The translations under genes and the position numbers were made by a program. Under the pieces are notes generated by a model. That model saw nothing but the letters and a program-made list of their open reading frames with translations, was not told the DNA's origin and made no database searches. DNA of 64,000 nt, from positions 25,601,793 to 25,665,792 of the forward strand of contig CM046837.1 of assembly GCA_025618425.1 (NCBI GenBank). The letters are read 5' to 3'. Below, one piece after another: positions 36,585 through 48,306 of the stretch. Origin of the DNA: Heliocidaris tuberculata. Its lineage: Eukaryota > Echinodermata > Echinoidea > Camarodonta > Echinometridae. How positions within the stretch are numbered: position 1 is the first letter of the stretch; every line of letters starts with the position of its first letter.

Positions 36585-37133
36585 CCCAACCTTGGTAATA
36601 AGATGATATGTGTGAAAGTAGAAAAATAAGAAAACAGGACGGTGAAAGTTTGAAAGAAATCGGACAAGGAATAAGAAAGTTATAGATGTTTGAAAAATGC
36701 GATCACTACATCTATGCGAATCTCAAATTGGCAATTTGGTGAATTGATTGTGACATACTTGCGGACGACTCTCCCGTTTGAATTTGCGGTTTTCTCCAAA
36801 GCGCCTTTACCCTCGGGGCAGTACTCAAAATATATTGGAGATAGCATATTGTTATAGGTCCTCATGAAAGAAAAAGATCCTACTGAGTAATACATTTTGG
36901 GAAAAATGACATTTTAGTCATTTTGTGTGTTGGAGCAACTAGGAGAGTTGTCCGCAACTACATCACAGTGACATTACCTATTCGGCCAATTTGAAATTCC
37001 CATATATATAGTGATGACAACTTTCAAAAATTCATAATTTTGTTATTGCTTGTCCGATTTCGTTCAAACTTTCACCAATCTGCTTCTCTGATTTTTCCTC
37101 TTTCTTTTATAGCAACTTGCCATTAAGGTTGGA
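36585..37133. mobile_element. MITE with AACCTTGGTAATAAG / AACCTTAATGGCAAG ends
   Basis: The left arm contains GTGAAAGTTTGAAAGAAATC then GGACAAGGAATAAGAAAGTT. The right arm read inversely contains GTGAAAGTTTGAACGAAATC then GGACAAGCAATAACAAAATT. The arms are about 110 bases, the middle about 330. No ORF with domain content. A single diverged arm-like piece may lie at 45730-45790. Confidence 0.75.
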
Positions 37134-37387
37134 TTTTTCCTTTTACACGTTTCTTTTTAGTTTCATTTTTGCTACCAAATCTGTACATGAGCTTTAATAC
37201 ATGTACACCAACGAATCAGAGGATGATGTGTCGTTACAAGCACACACGCGCCATTCTACATTCTACATCAGAATAAACATTTTATGACCCCTATTGCAAG
37301 GTTGATTTGACGTTAATGGTAATGGTAATGGAGGTATTTGAAAGGGTTTAGAAGGAACTTCCTTGTTTAAATAGTACTCTTTATAAA

Positions 37388-38307
37388 GAGATATCCCTGC
37401 CGGAAAGAACAGTATCCCACAGTGTGTTCACAGTGTGAAATCATCTACACACTGTTAAACTCGAGTGTTTTAACATTGTGAATCACATTTTCACATTGTG
37501 AGCGAGTAAATTCACACTGTGAAATCGAACATCACTATGTGAACACTCTGTGGTAAACCACACTGTGGAGGTGTCTACAGGTGGAACCATCTTCACACTG
37601 TTAAAGGCCAAGTCCACACTAATATCAAGTTTATTTGAATAAAAAGAGTAAAATTAAACAAGCATAACAGTGAAAATTTCACTGAAATCGGATGTAAAAT
37701 AAGAAAGTTACGGCATTTTGAAATTTTGCACTATTTCATGAAACAGTGATATGCATAACGTGGGCGGTATGCAAATGAGTGAAACGATGATGTCACACAC
37801 TCACTTTTTCTTATGTATTTTATTATATGAAATTTCAAATATTTCAATTTTAAGGGATGTGATAATAAAGAATCTCTCCCTTGTATCAAATTAAGTTACA
37901 ATAATGATGATTTTACATGTTCCGTAAGGAGTCAAACCATGTTTTACATTATTGAAACAAAAAATTGAAATATATGATATTTCATATAATAAAATACATA
38001 AGGAAAAGTGAGTGTGTGACATCATCGGTTCACTCATTTGCATACCGCCCATGTTATATGTTATGCATATCACTGTTTCAAGAAATAATGCAAAACTTCA
38101 AAATGCTGTAACTTTCTTATTTTACATCCGATTTCAATAACATTTTCACTGTTATGCTTGTTTAATTTTACTCTATTTATTCAAATCAACTTGATATTAG
38201 GGTGGACTTGGCCTTTAACATTGTGAATCACATCTTCACAGAGTCGACTATGTTAACACACTGTGAACACACTGTGTGATACTGTGTTCTTTCCGGTAGG
38301 GATGTAG
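37388..38307. mobile_element. Outer inverted-repeat element with CCCTGCCGGAAAGAACA ends
   Basis: The left end ATCCCTGCCGGAAAGAACAG then TATCCCACAGTGTGTTCACA is matched inversely at 38250-38305 (ATCCCTACCGGAAAGAACAC then AGTATCACACAGTGTGTTCA). The inside is made of many CACAGTGTGAA / TTCACACTGTG palindromic pieces. A TTAA-type element has inserted into it at 37615-38214, so its original length was about 316 bases. Confidence 0.75.
37611..38218. mobile_element. 600-bp foldback element with TTAA target duplication
   Basis: TTAA at 37611-37614 and 38215-38218 flank termini AGGCCAAGTCCACACTAATA and its near-exact inverse TATTAGGGTGGACTTGGCCT. Arms of roughly 270 bases match inversely (GGATGTAAAATAAGAAAGTT, GTGATATGCATAACxTGGGC, GGTATGCAAATGAGTGAA). 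Removing the element and one TTAA restores the CACTGTTAACATTGTGAATC context that the outer repeat has elsewhere. TTAA duplication is characteristic of piggyBac and Kolobok transposases; no transposase is encoded here. Confidence 0.85.
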
Positions 38308-38639
38308 GAGGGGAGGTTGTGTTTTTTTTTTTTTTTTTTTTTTTCGTAAGTTGCTAGAGATTTTCACGGATTGTTAAAAGATCGACCTCATTTCGTCATC
38401 CATGCGCTTTAAACTTACAAGGGAAAGTAGCACTCGTAAAAGCTCACGGAATCAAAGGTCTGGCTTTCCTGCCAAGGTATATAACCTTAGCACCCTAGGG
38501 CTGAGACTGGGAGAATCGGAGAAAATAATCGATGAGAACTGCGGGATATTTGCACGTAATTTGCGCGCCAAAAGAGTCGACAAACAACGCTGCACAAACG
38601 GGATGACTTTCTGATGAGAACCATGGCATTGATCGGTGC

Positions 38640-39360
38640 CTGGGTAATAACCAGTCAGAAAGAGAGGATGGAAGAAAGAGAGAGAGAGATGAAAAGAGAT
38701 AAATGCCTTAACAGACAGACAGACCGAAAGAAAAGAAAGGGGCGACAGAAGTAGATATAGATTATGAAAGAAATAAAGACATAGAAAGAGAGAGAGAGGG
38801 GGGGTGAGGGGCAAATGCTGGAAAGGGAGACAAAAAGATAGAAAAGATGGAGGCAACAAAAGCTGAAATAGATCATAAAGGAAATAAAGACATTGAAAGA
38901 GAGAGGGGGAGGGACAAATGCTGAAAAGAGAGAAAAATATAACATATGGTGGAAACAAAAGCAGAAATAGATCATAAAGGAAATAAAGACATTGAAAGAG
39001 AGAGGGGGAGGGACAAATGCTGAAAAGAGAGACAAATATAAAGGGTGGTGGAAACAAAAGCAGAAATAGATCATAAAGGAAAAATAAAGACATAGAAAGA
39101 GAAAGAGATGGGGAGGGAGAAATGCTGAAAAGGGAGACAGACTAATAGAAAATATGGAGGCAACAAAAGCAGAAATAGATCATAAAGGAAATAAATACAT
39201 AGAAAGAGAGAGAGGGGGACAAATGCTGAAAAGGGAGACAGACAAATAGAAAAGATGGATGAAACAAGAGCAGAAATAGGTCATGAAAGGAATAAAAACA
39301 TAGAAAGAGAAAGAGAGAGAGAGCGAGCGATATGGAGAGAGATATTGAAGATAGAATGTA
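38640..39360. repeat. Purine-rich minisatellite, ~100-bp unit, about six copies
   Basis: The marker GATCATAAAGGAAATAAA occurs (with variants) at 38760, 38871, 38970, 39069, 39178 and 39279, giving steps of 111, 99, 99, 109 and 101 bases. Between markers lie GACATAGAAAGAGAGAG, GGACAAATGCTGAAAAG and GGAGACA. The strand asymmetry (almost pure purine on plus) explains the long Phe/Leu/Ser/Pro-rich ORFs on minus, which are not genes. Confidence 0.9.
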
Positions 39361-39652
39361 GAAATAGAAAGAAACACATTTACAATATCTAGGAGTAATA
39401 AGCTCACTACTGGTAGAGAGAAGGTAATATAATTCGAAGGGGGACTGGAGAGTATCACAGAAAGAGAGTGAGATAGGCAAATGAGAGATTGGTTTATTTA
39501 TTAATACCTTTATCGGAATATAGAGTTCGGAGGTACAAACATTCAAAGAGGTTCAACAGTCAAAAGTAATATATCGATCGGGAAAATAACCGCGGAGAGT
39601 TAGCCCTATGATGTCATAATGCATTCGAGATTGAAGTAGGGATGACTACCTT

Positions 39653-40051
39653 TTAAAGGTACTTCATTCCTTTTGCAGCCCTAAAATTTGAAGTTGTGTG
39701 AGTATGCGATAAATTACAAAAGAATTATCAATTGGAAAGCTTTTGTGCGGATGTAAAAAGGATTATAATTTGCTTTTAAGTAAGTTATAACAACAATTTG
39801 TTAACACTTTTTTAAAAATTTACTCGAAAAACAAAATCGCGTAATTTTTTGACCGTTACTAAAACATTTACTTCCGTTGATTTCTGAATCGCACACTCTG
39901 CAATAAAAGAAAGATTTTCATTTCTTATAAAGGAGTTATAGAACCTGTGACCTTGAAATTTCATAGGCAGTATGTACAGGATGTCTATTAAACATTTACA
40001 AAGTTTCGTGGGATTTCGTGTAAGTCTGGAAACGGAATAAGGTACCTTTAA
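39653..40051. mobile_element. 391-bp MITE with TTAA target duplication
   Basis: TTAA, then AGGTACTTCATTCCTTTT at the left; GGAATAAGGTACCT then TTAA at the right. Termini are inverted relative to each other. Sequence between has no meaningful ORF. Same TTAA-AGG layout as the elements at 37611 and 55091 but a different interior. Confidence 0.7.
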
Positions 40052-40054
40052 GCT

Positions 40055-41035
40055 AGAGAAGCAGTTAGGTCATATGTTACTTATGGTAAGATAATTTTAC
40101 TTAGATTTGTATGTGATGCCTCTCAAGGAAATGGATCATGCAGCGAATGAAAGCCTCTGATTCTGCATTTATAAAGCGGAAAAGGGGAGAGAGGGGTAAT
40201 AAAATAATTTTTTACAGGTCTGAATCTCATTTTGAAAATATTTGGTAACAAATTGCCCAACAATTACCTGACTTTGGAATATAAAACAGCACTAAGTCGT
40301 AATGTATTACAAAAAGAGAGAAAACGAGGTGTATTTATTGTAACAAAACATTTCACCTTCAATTTGCATTTGATAAAACTTACAAAGAAATGTAACATTG
40401 TACAGATACATTTCCAACATTTAAGTTAAATCTTTCAACAAAGTACTAGTGTTAAAATCAAGGTCTACATTAATAAACATATTTTACCTTCTCGAATAAT
40501 TTATCGAAAGAAAAGGACTGTTCATTTCACATTTTTAAAAAAGATGAAATAAATCTTCTGTACACTTTCATGTTTCACATATATCGGAATTACTAAGTTG
40601 ACTTAAAAACAACATCCTTTTCGTAGGAATCAGGTTATAGAACATTTAGATATTAAACTGTTTCAATTTGTTTTCTTTTATCTTTTTCAAATTTCTTTGA
40701 GAGATGTTTTTCCACTTTATATAACAACTTAACACTTAAGTTTGTCCAGTATGGCAGATCATTATTTGCTATTTGTTATTTTGCTAAAATATGATAAAAC
40801 ATTTTACTGGAACAAAAGTTAAATTCTTTTTCTTTCAGACGAATTGGTATGTTTGGAATTTCTATCTAATAAACTAATTTCTTTTAAATTATTTGTTCCA
40901 ACTTTTGATATTTAGACGAATCAAATAGGACTGTCGCCTTTTTTTTCCATTTTCGATATTTTCTATCAATTTTGTCATATATATATATAAATTTATCTTC
41001 AAAACAAACATATTTCAAGAATCTTACTTAAGTAT
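40055..41035. other. No gene seen; AT-rich
   Basis: Short chance ORFs and T-rich sequence only, with a TA run at 40979-40989. Confidence 0.4.
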
Positions 41036-41040
41036 CACTC

Positions 41041-42008
41041 TCTACAGTGCTTCCCAAAAAAAAGTTAACAGTCAGAAAAAGTCTCCCCAAATAAATATTT
41101 CAAAATATTTGAAGCAAAACTTCATACCTGTGGATAGCTTAGGATCCCTTCTATGAAATGACACCAAAATCCAGACTTGACAAGAATTTGTATTTCTTCT
41201 GGTTGGTATCAGCAGTGTTGAGTGTCATGAAAAGGCTTATAAATATTCATATTTGATCAATAATAGACAATTTATCAAAGAAGAGGCTCTGTTCACTGTA
41301 TGTCCTTACGTATCTTATCAATATTTTCATGTTTCAGTGAGCAATGAACTGCTTTACTGAGTGTTTTGAAATATTGGTTTTGGCAAGGTTATAATTTAAG
41401 CTGGTTTTCTCAGTCAACCATTAAGTTTTCATGGGATATGTCAAGACATACAGAAAACAAAACCTATTCTTTCATAAATTGCCTTTTAATGATCAGAATA
41501 TGAAAGTTTATAAGCCTTTTCAAAACTCTAAACTTTGCTGATACCAGACAGAAACAATACAAAGTTTTGTCAACCATAGATTTTGCACCATTTCACAATA
41601 ATGGCTTTTGCTCACTCAAGAGTAACATATCGTTAGATGTTTTGGTATCATTTGATAGGAGAGATCCTAAGCTATCCATAGGTATGAAAATTTCATGAAC
41701 ATATTTTGAAATGTTCATTTGGGGAGAATTTTTCCAAATGTCAACTTTTTACGGTTCTCAAATTTGTTAACACTAGTCCGCACAAAATACCAATTCTTGT
41801 CAAGTCTTGATTTTGCACCCTCTCGCAAAAGTCGCTTTTGCTCACTCCAGCTCAAAATATTGCCACATACTTTGGTGTCATTTGATAGAAGAGACCCTAA
41901 TCTGTCCTCGGGTATGAAAATTTCGTACAAATATTTTGAAATATTTATTTTGGGAGACTTTTTCCAACTGTTAACTTTTTTTGGGGGGGGGGACGCACTG
42001 TATAGAAA
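41041..42008. mobile_element. ~970-bp element with long inverted arms, TACAGTGCxTCCC ends
   Basis: The left end CTACAGTGCTTCCCAAAAAA then AAGTTAACAGTCAGAAAAAG is mirrored at the right as TATACAGTGCGTCCCCCCCC then AAGTTAACAGTTGGAAAAAG. Arms of about 180 bases share TAAATATTTCAAAATATTTG, TCATACC, CTTCTATxAAATGACACCA and ACTTGACAAGAATT. The right arm has been partly duplicated as a direct repeat (about 41600-41760 and 41830-42000). I recall TACAGTGCGTCCC termini from invertebrate MITEs. Confidence 0.75.
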
Positions 42009-42189
42009 AGTCCCTGGTTTTCATGAACGATATATTTGTTATATCATAAAATCTGAATATCGAAAAGAATATCATCCATGTTAATAATGTCAACACGAGA
42101 GCACTTAAGAGCATGAAAAACTCTCAGAATGATCGAATTGATGATTTGAGGATAGGGACAACGGGATGATTTGAAATTGAAAAGGCGCT

Positions 42190-42510
42190 TACGCGGAAAG
42201 AGGGTTGAAAAATAAAATGCAGCAGAGGGAGAGAAAAAAGCAAGATAGAGAGCGAGGGTACAGAAGGAGTAGTCTACTAGGAAAACTGAGGGATACGATA
42301 ACGGTTTGTTTTTTGATCACAAAATAAGATACACAATCATAACACGCATAGGCCATATATGAGAGCGTAGCGCTTCCTATATACATAGAAAGAGATAAAG
42401 GAGGGGAAATAGAAATGAACAGATGGAGAGAGATAGACAGAGATATAGAAAAGGGAAATGGGAGAAAACAAGAGACAGGGAGGGAATGAGAAGGGGGGGG
42501 GGGGTGACGG
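42190..42510. repeat. Purine-rich GA tract with G run
   Basis: GAGA-type low-complexity DNA ending in a G run at 42495-42504. Minus-strand ORFs here are Leu/Ser-rich artefacts of composition. Confidence 0.6.
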
Positions 42511-43394
42511 GTTGAGTCAAAGACAGATCTACTGCAGATATTGGAAGAGACCTCCAGAGTATTAGTCGTATATGATAATATCGATCGACAAATAGCTGTG
42601 CCAAATTCTTCCGCTCAGGTAAAGAGATTGAAAAGAAAAACACAAAACATGTGCGACACAGATATGGCAATCAAAACATTTCATATGCAAACAAAAGATG
42701 TAATATCTCCACCACCAAAATATCGATCCGACTTCAGAGAAACGTGACTAGCAATGTTATCATACGATCATGACCTGAAACAGTTACAAATTTTCTACTT
42801 TCAGAACTAGAAGTCGCTTGTAAGAAAGCTAATATTAGAATAGAAATAAGAAAACATTATGAACATTGGAATGAACCCATTCCAGTTACGAAATGGAAGT
42901 ACATGTATGGTACATGGAACTTTTGCATTGTGCATTAATTTGAATGAGAATTCTGGTCTCAAAAATAACTTTCTTTTAAATGAATTTAAGCAGGGAAAAA
43001 AAAGACACAGCTCAAATAATATCTGAACATATGAGTTCTTAGATAAAATTGAAAAAAATAGATAAATATTAATTAAGTAAAAAGGGAAATAGAAATAAGA
43101 AACTTTGAAAAATCGCTGTCTGAGTAATACAATGGGCAACTCGGTAAATGAGTAAATATGTCATCCCCTCAGTATTCATTACTTGCTCTAGATTTGATGC
43201 CTTAAAGTTCACTTCACATGTATTAATTTTATATTAACTTTATATTGATGTAAATATATGTATCATTACATATGTACTCTTATGAAACAAATATTTTCTT
43301 TCATATACTGTAAAAAGGATAATATTTTTCTTACATTCATAACTGAATATTTTACAAAGATATTTTTTCTTTTTCTTTATTTTTAGAAAATAAA

Positions 43395-43789
43395 GCGACA
43401 GAGGTTGAAGAGAAGGTTGATTTCTGGGAAAGGGGGAACAAATTGTGAAATTTCTCATTCCTTTTAAGTCAGTTTGGAAGAATATCATATTAGAAATGTC
43501 CCCTGAAAAGGATTGCTCTTCAAATGCCCTCATGTTCGAAATGGCTGAAGTGTTCGGGCCGAACATTCATGCCACATGTGTGTGCAGTCCTATATACCAA
43601 TTTCTGTGTTCAGTGCATGTGTTTTTCAGTATATAAGATTGGGTCAATTTCTTCACATTTTGATGATTCAAAAGCCTCACATTAGACATCATTTTTTATG
43701 TAGACAGGATCAGCCTTTCCCAATTGTTTTTAGACAGTTTCTTTCATAATCTAAAAGCATGACTAGAACTCAACTTTATCTTTAATCCT
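43395..43789 (-). mobile_element. MITE family M1 (copy 5, reversed)
   Basis: Left end AAGAGAAGGTTGATTTCTGG and right end GACTAGAACTCAACTTTATC then TTTAA. Internal AAATGTCCCCTGAAAAGGAT, GTTCGGGCCGAACATTCATG and AGACAGTTTCTTTCATAATC match copies 1 and 6 inversely. Abuts the decayed LINE that starts at about 43790. Confidence 0.75.
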
Positions 43790-45650
43790 GTTATAGTGCA
43801 TACATAGAAAATTTGAAATACTTGTTGCGATCACCATAACTTGCTTAAAGATATGAAGGAACCATTTTCATGGCGATGAAATGGGAAATTTATCTGATAA
43901 AATATAAAAGTAATTGAAAAATAGTAAGGAAAACAGTGGCTCAGATATGCTCTTGGTGTAAATAAGAAAAGTAATAATATAGCCATTTTGGCTGAGATGG
44001 GAGAATACCCATTATTAATTGTTACATGTTCACGTATAGCTAAGTATTGGTCACGGATAAAAAACAATGAATGTACTGATGTTGTAGACTTAACAGACAG
44101 TGAACGGGTTGTCGGAAATGAAGTGAATTCCGTTATGAAGGATATTTTTTTCAAAACCAGTTCACCACTGATCTGCACAGTAATGTAGGGAATAGTGGGG
44201 AGGGGAACAAACTGAGAACATACAGGAAATTTAAAGGGGAGTGAAAGGCAACAAACATTAGCCTATAACCATGTAGATAATTGTCAGCATATTATAAATA
44301 TCTTGAAATTACTCGTATTTGATTATTTTAAGAAGGAGAACAATGTCTCAAAAGTTGCAGTTTTCTTGCTAGACATTATCCCATGGGGGCTACAATTTTC
44401 TTTACAAAGTAATGTCAGAGCAGTGCCATTTGTGAGATACCCACTGACCTGTACACATGTACTAGCTACGATGACACTCATTATCACCTGTAGAATGCAT
44501 GGCGCTGGATTTTCTCATTACAAATCTTTTTTGTAGTCATGTACATTCAAATGAAGATACTTTTATCCTGTCATATAACCTATTTGTGTCAATATAATTG
44601 GTTCAGTTGTTTCATAGGTGGGGCACTTTCTTTTGTTAAGCAGGATTTGGCATGCACAAGTTGTTGCCTGGTCAGACAAAGGTTTGTCAATTCTTCAAAG
44701 AAGTGACAAAGACCTACATATAACTGCTCGTAGATATCACCTGTGCGAGAAGCTGGGGGTACCAAGATGGCTGCCATTTTGCATTGGTGGCTTTAGTTCT
44801 ACAATAGCTATTCATCGTGCAACATTATATCCATTGTGTACAGGTAAATGGATATGTACTACTATGACAACACAGTTTTTCAAAATGGCAGCCCCAATGG
44901 GATAATATCTAGCAAGGAATCTGCAAAATTTAGATTGATTGTTCTCCTTACTGAGTAATCAAATAGGAGTATTTTCAAGATATTTTGAACAGGCTGACAA
45001 TTTTCCACATGATTATCAGCTAATGTTTGTTGAGTTTCATTCTCCTTTAAGTCAGATATTAATCAGGAACAGTATCTTCATGTTAACGAAAGTTTTCGAC
45101 TCCGAAGAAATATATGCCGCTTCAGAATAAGCGGTCGAAATTTAGCAATAGAAACAGGAAGGCACAGAAGGCCTGAGAAAACAGCAATACATCTTAGAAT
45201 ATGCACCGACTGTGAGGAAGGAGAGATTGGTGACGAACTACACACACTGATATTTTGCCCTAAATTCAATGAACAAAGAAAAAAACTATTAGATGCTTTA
45301 TCATTAAAATACCTTAATTTCGCTTTTTTTTAGAGCAGAAGAAAAGTTCATATTCTTAATGAAATTAGATAACGAATATGTCATACTCAGTCTAGCAAAT
45401 TACATAAAGGATATCATACCATTAAGGGTGAATTCTAAAACGAGTTATTTCATATTAATCTGTGTACATGTATATACGAATCAAATATTATTAACCTACT
45501 CTGATTACTCTGATATGTTTACATATTTTGTTATTTGAAATGTACATAAGTTTTTATTATCTTTTCTCTCTCGTTTTCTTGTTGAAACAAAATATTGATG
45601 TACTATGTCAATGATTGTTAATAAAGTCAATTCAATTCAATTCAATAACT
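43790..45650 (+). mobile_element. Decayed LINE (reverse transcriptase ORF, 3' portion)
   Basis: A plus-strand reading, broken by frameshifts and stops, shows LINE landmarks. Near 43955-44090 is ALGVNKKSNNIAILAEMGEY followed by PLLIVT...RIAKYWSRI, as in the region after the reverse transcriptase domain of CR1/L2-like ORF2. Near 45118-45333 is RLRISGRNLAIETGRH, then CTDC...DELHTLIFCPKF, a C-x2-C-x9-H-x4-C zinc-knuckle-like C-terminus, ending in a stop. The 3' end carries AATAAAGTCAATTCAATTCA at 45620-45648, a short tandem tail typical of CR1/L2-type LINEs. The catalytic core is not recognisable. It is a dead copy, and of a different clade from the element at 48463. Confidence 0.6.
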
Positions 45651-46389
45651 CTTGACCGAGTTGTGAATAATTATGACCTAATCAAATTGTGATCTTCATA
45701 ATTTCTTCAGAATTATATAATCCTTCATATTACTTGTCCAGTTTCCATCAAATATCTTTTGTTTTGCTTCTCTGATTTTCTCACTTGAAAAGGTCATGTG
45801 CATGATGTGTCATAGTGCAGACCATGACATATGTTTCTTGATTATTATGTGTTATAAAGTCATTATTACTTTTACACTTTTCAAAAATTAGGTTGTGGGT
45901 AAAAATTCCACGGTTACTACACTTTAATTTTGGTATCAACTTTGTAAAGTACTTAAAAATCCTCTTGGCCCAGAGACTTTATTGTTTACTGTTTTCTCTT
46001 TTCAATTTCGAGTGTAATAAGGAAGACTTACAGGTCTTATATCCTACTGAGTTTTGATTAAATGTATCTTTAACTTTGAAAGCCCGCACGGTGATTTGAC
46101 ATTTCCTCCCGACTTTATTTCTTAAAAGATATGGGGTCATGGTGTGTGTTTGCAATTATAAGATAAGGTTTGGTATAGTGCTGAGTCCAGGGTTAATGTT
46201 ATGAAATCGAGTTACATGCTTGTCCAACAAAGCAACATGCGCCATATTATTACCTGCTGTACAGAGCCAAGTTGGCCAAACTCTGTGTATAGATTGCTCT
46301 GGCGTGGAGCACGTGTCTCATAACCAACACACACCAGGAAAGGGGGCGCTAGGTCAGTTCTCAAATTATCTAAACATTGAATACACCCC

Positions 46390-46411
46390 CCCCCCCCCCC
46401 ATCTCTCTCTT

Positions 46412-46446
<35 letters not shown>
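46390..46446. repeat. Poly-C and (TC)n tract
   Basis: C run (46386-46400) followed by a CT dinucleotide run, directly left of an M1 element. Confidence 0.9.
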
Positions 46447-46448
<2 letters not shown>

Positions 46449-46473
46449 TTATCTCTCTCCCCATCCGCACGTG

Positions 46474-46888
46474 TTAAAGATATATAAAGTTGAGTTCTGG
46501 TCATGCGATTAAATTGAGAAAGATATTGTCTCAAAGCAAGTAGGAAAGGTCGATCATGTCTGCATAAGAATTGGTATATACTGTGAGGTTTTGAAACCAT
46601 CAAAATGATAATAAATTGACTCTATCTCTCTGAAAAGCATAATTATGCACTGCACATAGAAATGGATATATGGGACTGCACACACATGTGGCATGAATCA
46701 TGTGAATGTTCGGCCCACACACTTCAGCTTTTTCTCGTTATATTTCGAATATGAGGTAATTTGGAGAGCAATCCGTTCTTAGGGCTAGCGGACCTTTCTA
46801 CTATTATGTTCTTCCAAACTGACATAAAAGGAAAGAGGAAGCTCACAAATTATTCTTGACCTTTCCCAGAACTCAACCTTCTCTTTAA
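46474..46888 (+). mobile_element. MITE family M1 (copy 6, both termini intact)
   Basis: TTAA at 46474-46477 and 46885-46888 flank 407 bases. The left terminus is AGATATATAAAGTTGAGTTC and the right, read inversely, AGAGAAGGTTGAGTTCTGGG, so the inverted repeats are about 20 bases. This copy defines the family limits. It lacks an ORF and must depend on another element's transposase. Confidence 0.8.
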
Positions 46889-46889
46889 G

Positions 46890-48055
46890 TGAACTGATTA
46901 CTTTGATATTCAAAGGCATAAACAATAAAATATCACATTGGACATCTGAACTATATTTCGATATCAGTTTATTAGTAGGTGATGAAGTGAATTATGTTAT
47001 AAAGACGCACTAGTTTTATGGAAGACATCAAAAACGCAAATACGTGAGAAAAGTACACTCAAAGATACATGATGATTACAATTATATTAACAAAATTGTT
47101 ACAGGGAATATAATTATGAAGATACATATAGAGAAAGAAACTGGCAGGCGATCCGGTCACATAGATTTATATCCTTTTCAAAACTTTAAAGATCGTCTCT
47201 TTCTAAAATCGTGTTCTTTTAGCAGAACATGTAGGGTGGATTTTGACATTCTTATTTTGGTTCATCAACATGTAATTACATTTTTCTCCCTAGGAAACGT
47301 TTATAAGGTCTCTGGAAGCGCATAGTAAGACTGATAAATATGTAATATACCCTATACAAGAACTGAGCATTATTATCATTTTATAATCCAGATTATGTCT
47401 GATGCAAAATCATAACAGGGAAATGAAATCATTCCACTTTATATACGTAAAAGTGATGTAGGTATCATCGTAGTAATACAGACAGTAATGTGTGGCTGAT
47501 GGCCCGACCTCTTATTATGGGAAAATGGGGTCAGCATTGAGAACGTTTGTAATATCAATTTCCTTTCAGTTATATGTAAATTGTACCTTATCATGTACTA
47601 CTAGCCATCAAAATTCAAATTCAAATTTCGTTCATAAAATGTTTACAGTGTGAAAATCAGAGATGAATTGAATTCGCTCATGATCTCTGATCCATCCATC
47701 TATTATAGGGAAAAAGTCGCACGTAAAAGGAGATTTACATCTCTACTCCATTACATCCACACCTCCCCCTTCCTGATTTGATTTTGATTTGATTTATTTT
47801 TTCTCCATAATCTTTGAATATATATTTTTAAGAAAATGTACGGATAGATTTGATTCAATTTTTTCAAATCAAACAAATAGGTCCGTGCACAATGAACGCC
47901 ATTAGATACAGGAGGGTTACAGCATAAGTAGCTAGCTGCTTGAATGCCCTGTAGCCCTCAGCTTTACGGGGAAAAGGGAATATTGTACCCATCCATTTAT
48001 CGATGTGTGAGTGTGTAAGCATGATGAGCATAGCAGAGACAGAATCAGAGAGAAA
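46890..48055. other. No gene seen; 3' flank of the CUB-ZP gene
   Basis: The ORF at 47044-47325 has no recognisable domain. Near 47760-47800 the minus strand reads AATAAATCAAATCAAAATCA, resembling a LINE 3' tail, but no LINE coding sequence is attached. Confidence 0.35.
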
Positions 48056-48060
48056 TTTTT

Positions 48061-48066
48061 TTTATT
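48061..48066 (-). terminator. Candidate polyadenylation signal of the CUB-ZP gene
   Basis: AATAAA on the minus strand, about 110 bases downstream of the stop codon at 48176-48178. The surrounding minus strand is A-rich, so chance occurrence is possible. Confidence 0.4.
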
Positions 48067-48175
48067 ATTTTGAAACAAACAAAAAATAAGATGCATTCTA
48101 ACAACGAATTTCATTGGGTATTCACGTATACCCACATTTAACTTCTCCTCAGGGTTGGCCATAAAAATCCACAGA

Positions 48176-48306
48176 TCAACGACTTATGATCAGCAAAACC
48201 ATTACGATCACCACCACCAAGCCCACTACGACACACAGCACGCCGATGAGTGTTTGCTTCAAGCCATGCATGCTGCTTCCATCTATGACCTCCGACCTCT
48301 GGCTCT
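48176..48306 (-). CDS. CUB-ZP gene, last exon: transmembrane helix and stop
   Basis: Acceptor ACCAATCAG/AG; the split codon gives Glu. It reads ESQRSEVIDGSSMHGLKQ then TLIGVLCVVVGLVVVIVMVL and LIISR with a TGA at 48176-48178. This is the membrane anchor expected after a ZP domain. It is separated from the preceding exon by a 4.3-kb intron that holds an intact-frame LINE in the opposite direction. Confidence 0.85.

Noticed and set aside
38452..39546. Long Phe/Leu/Ser/Pro-rich minus-strand ORFs (up to 213 codons)
   Set aside because: They are the pyrimidine strand of the purine-rich minisatellite; composition alone explains the open frames and hydrophobic look.
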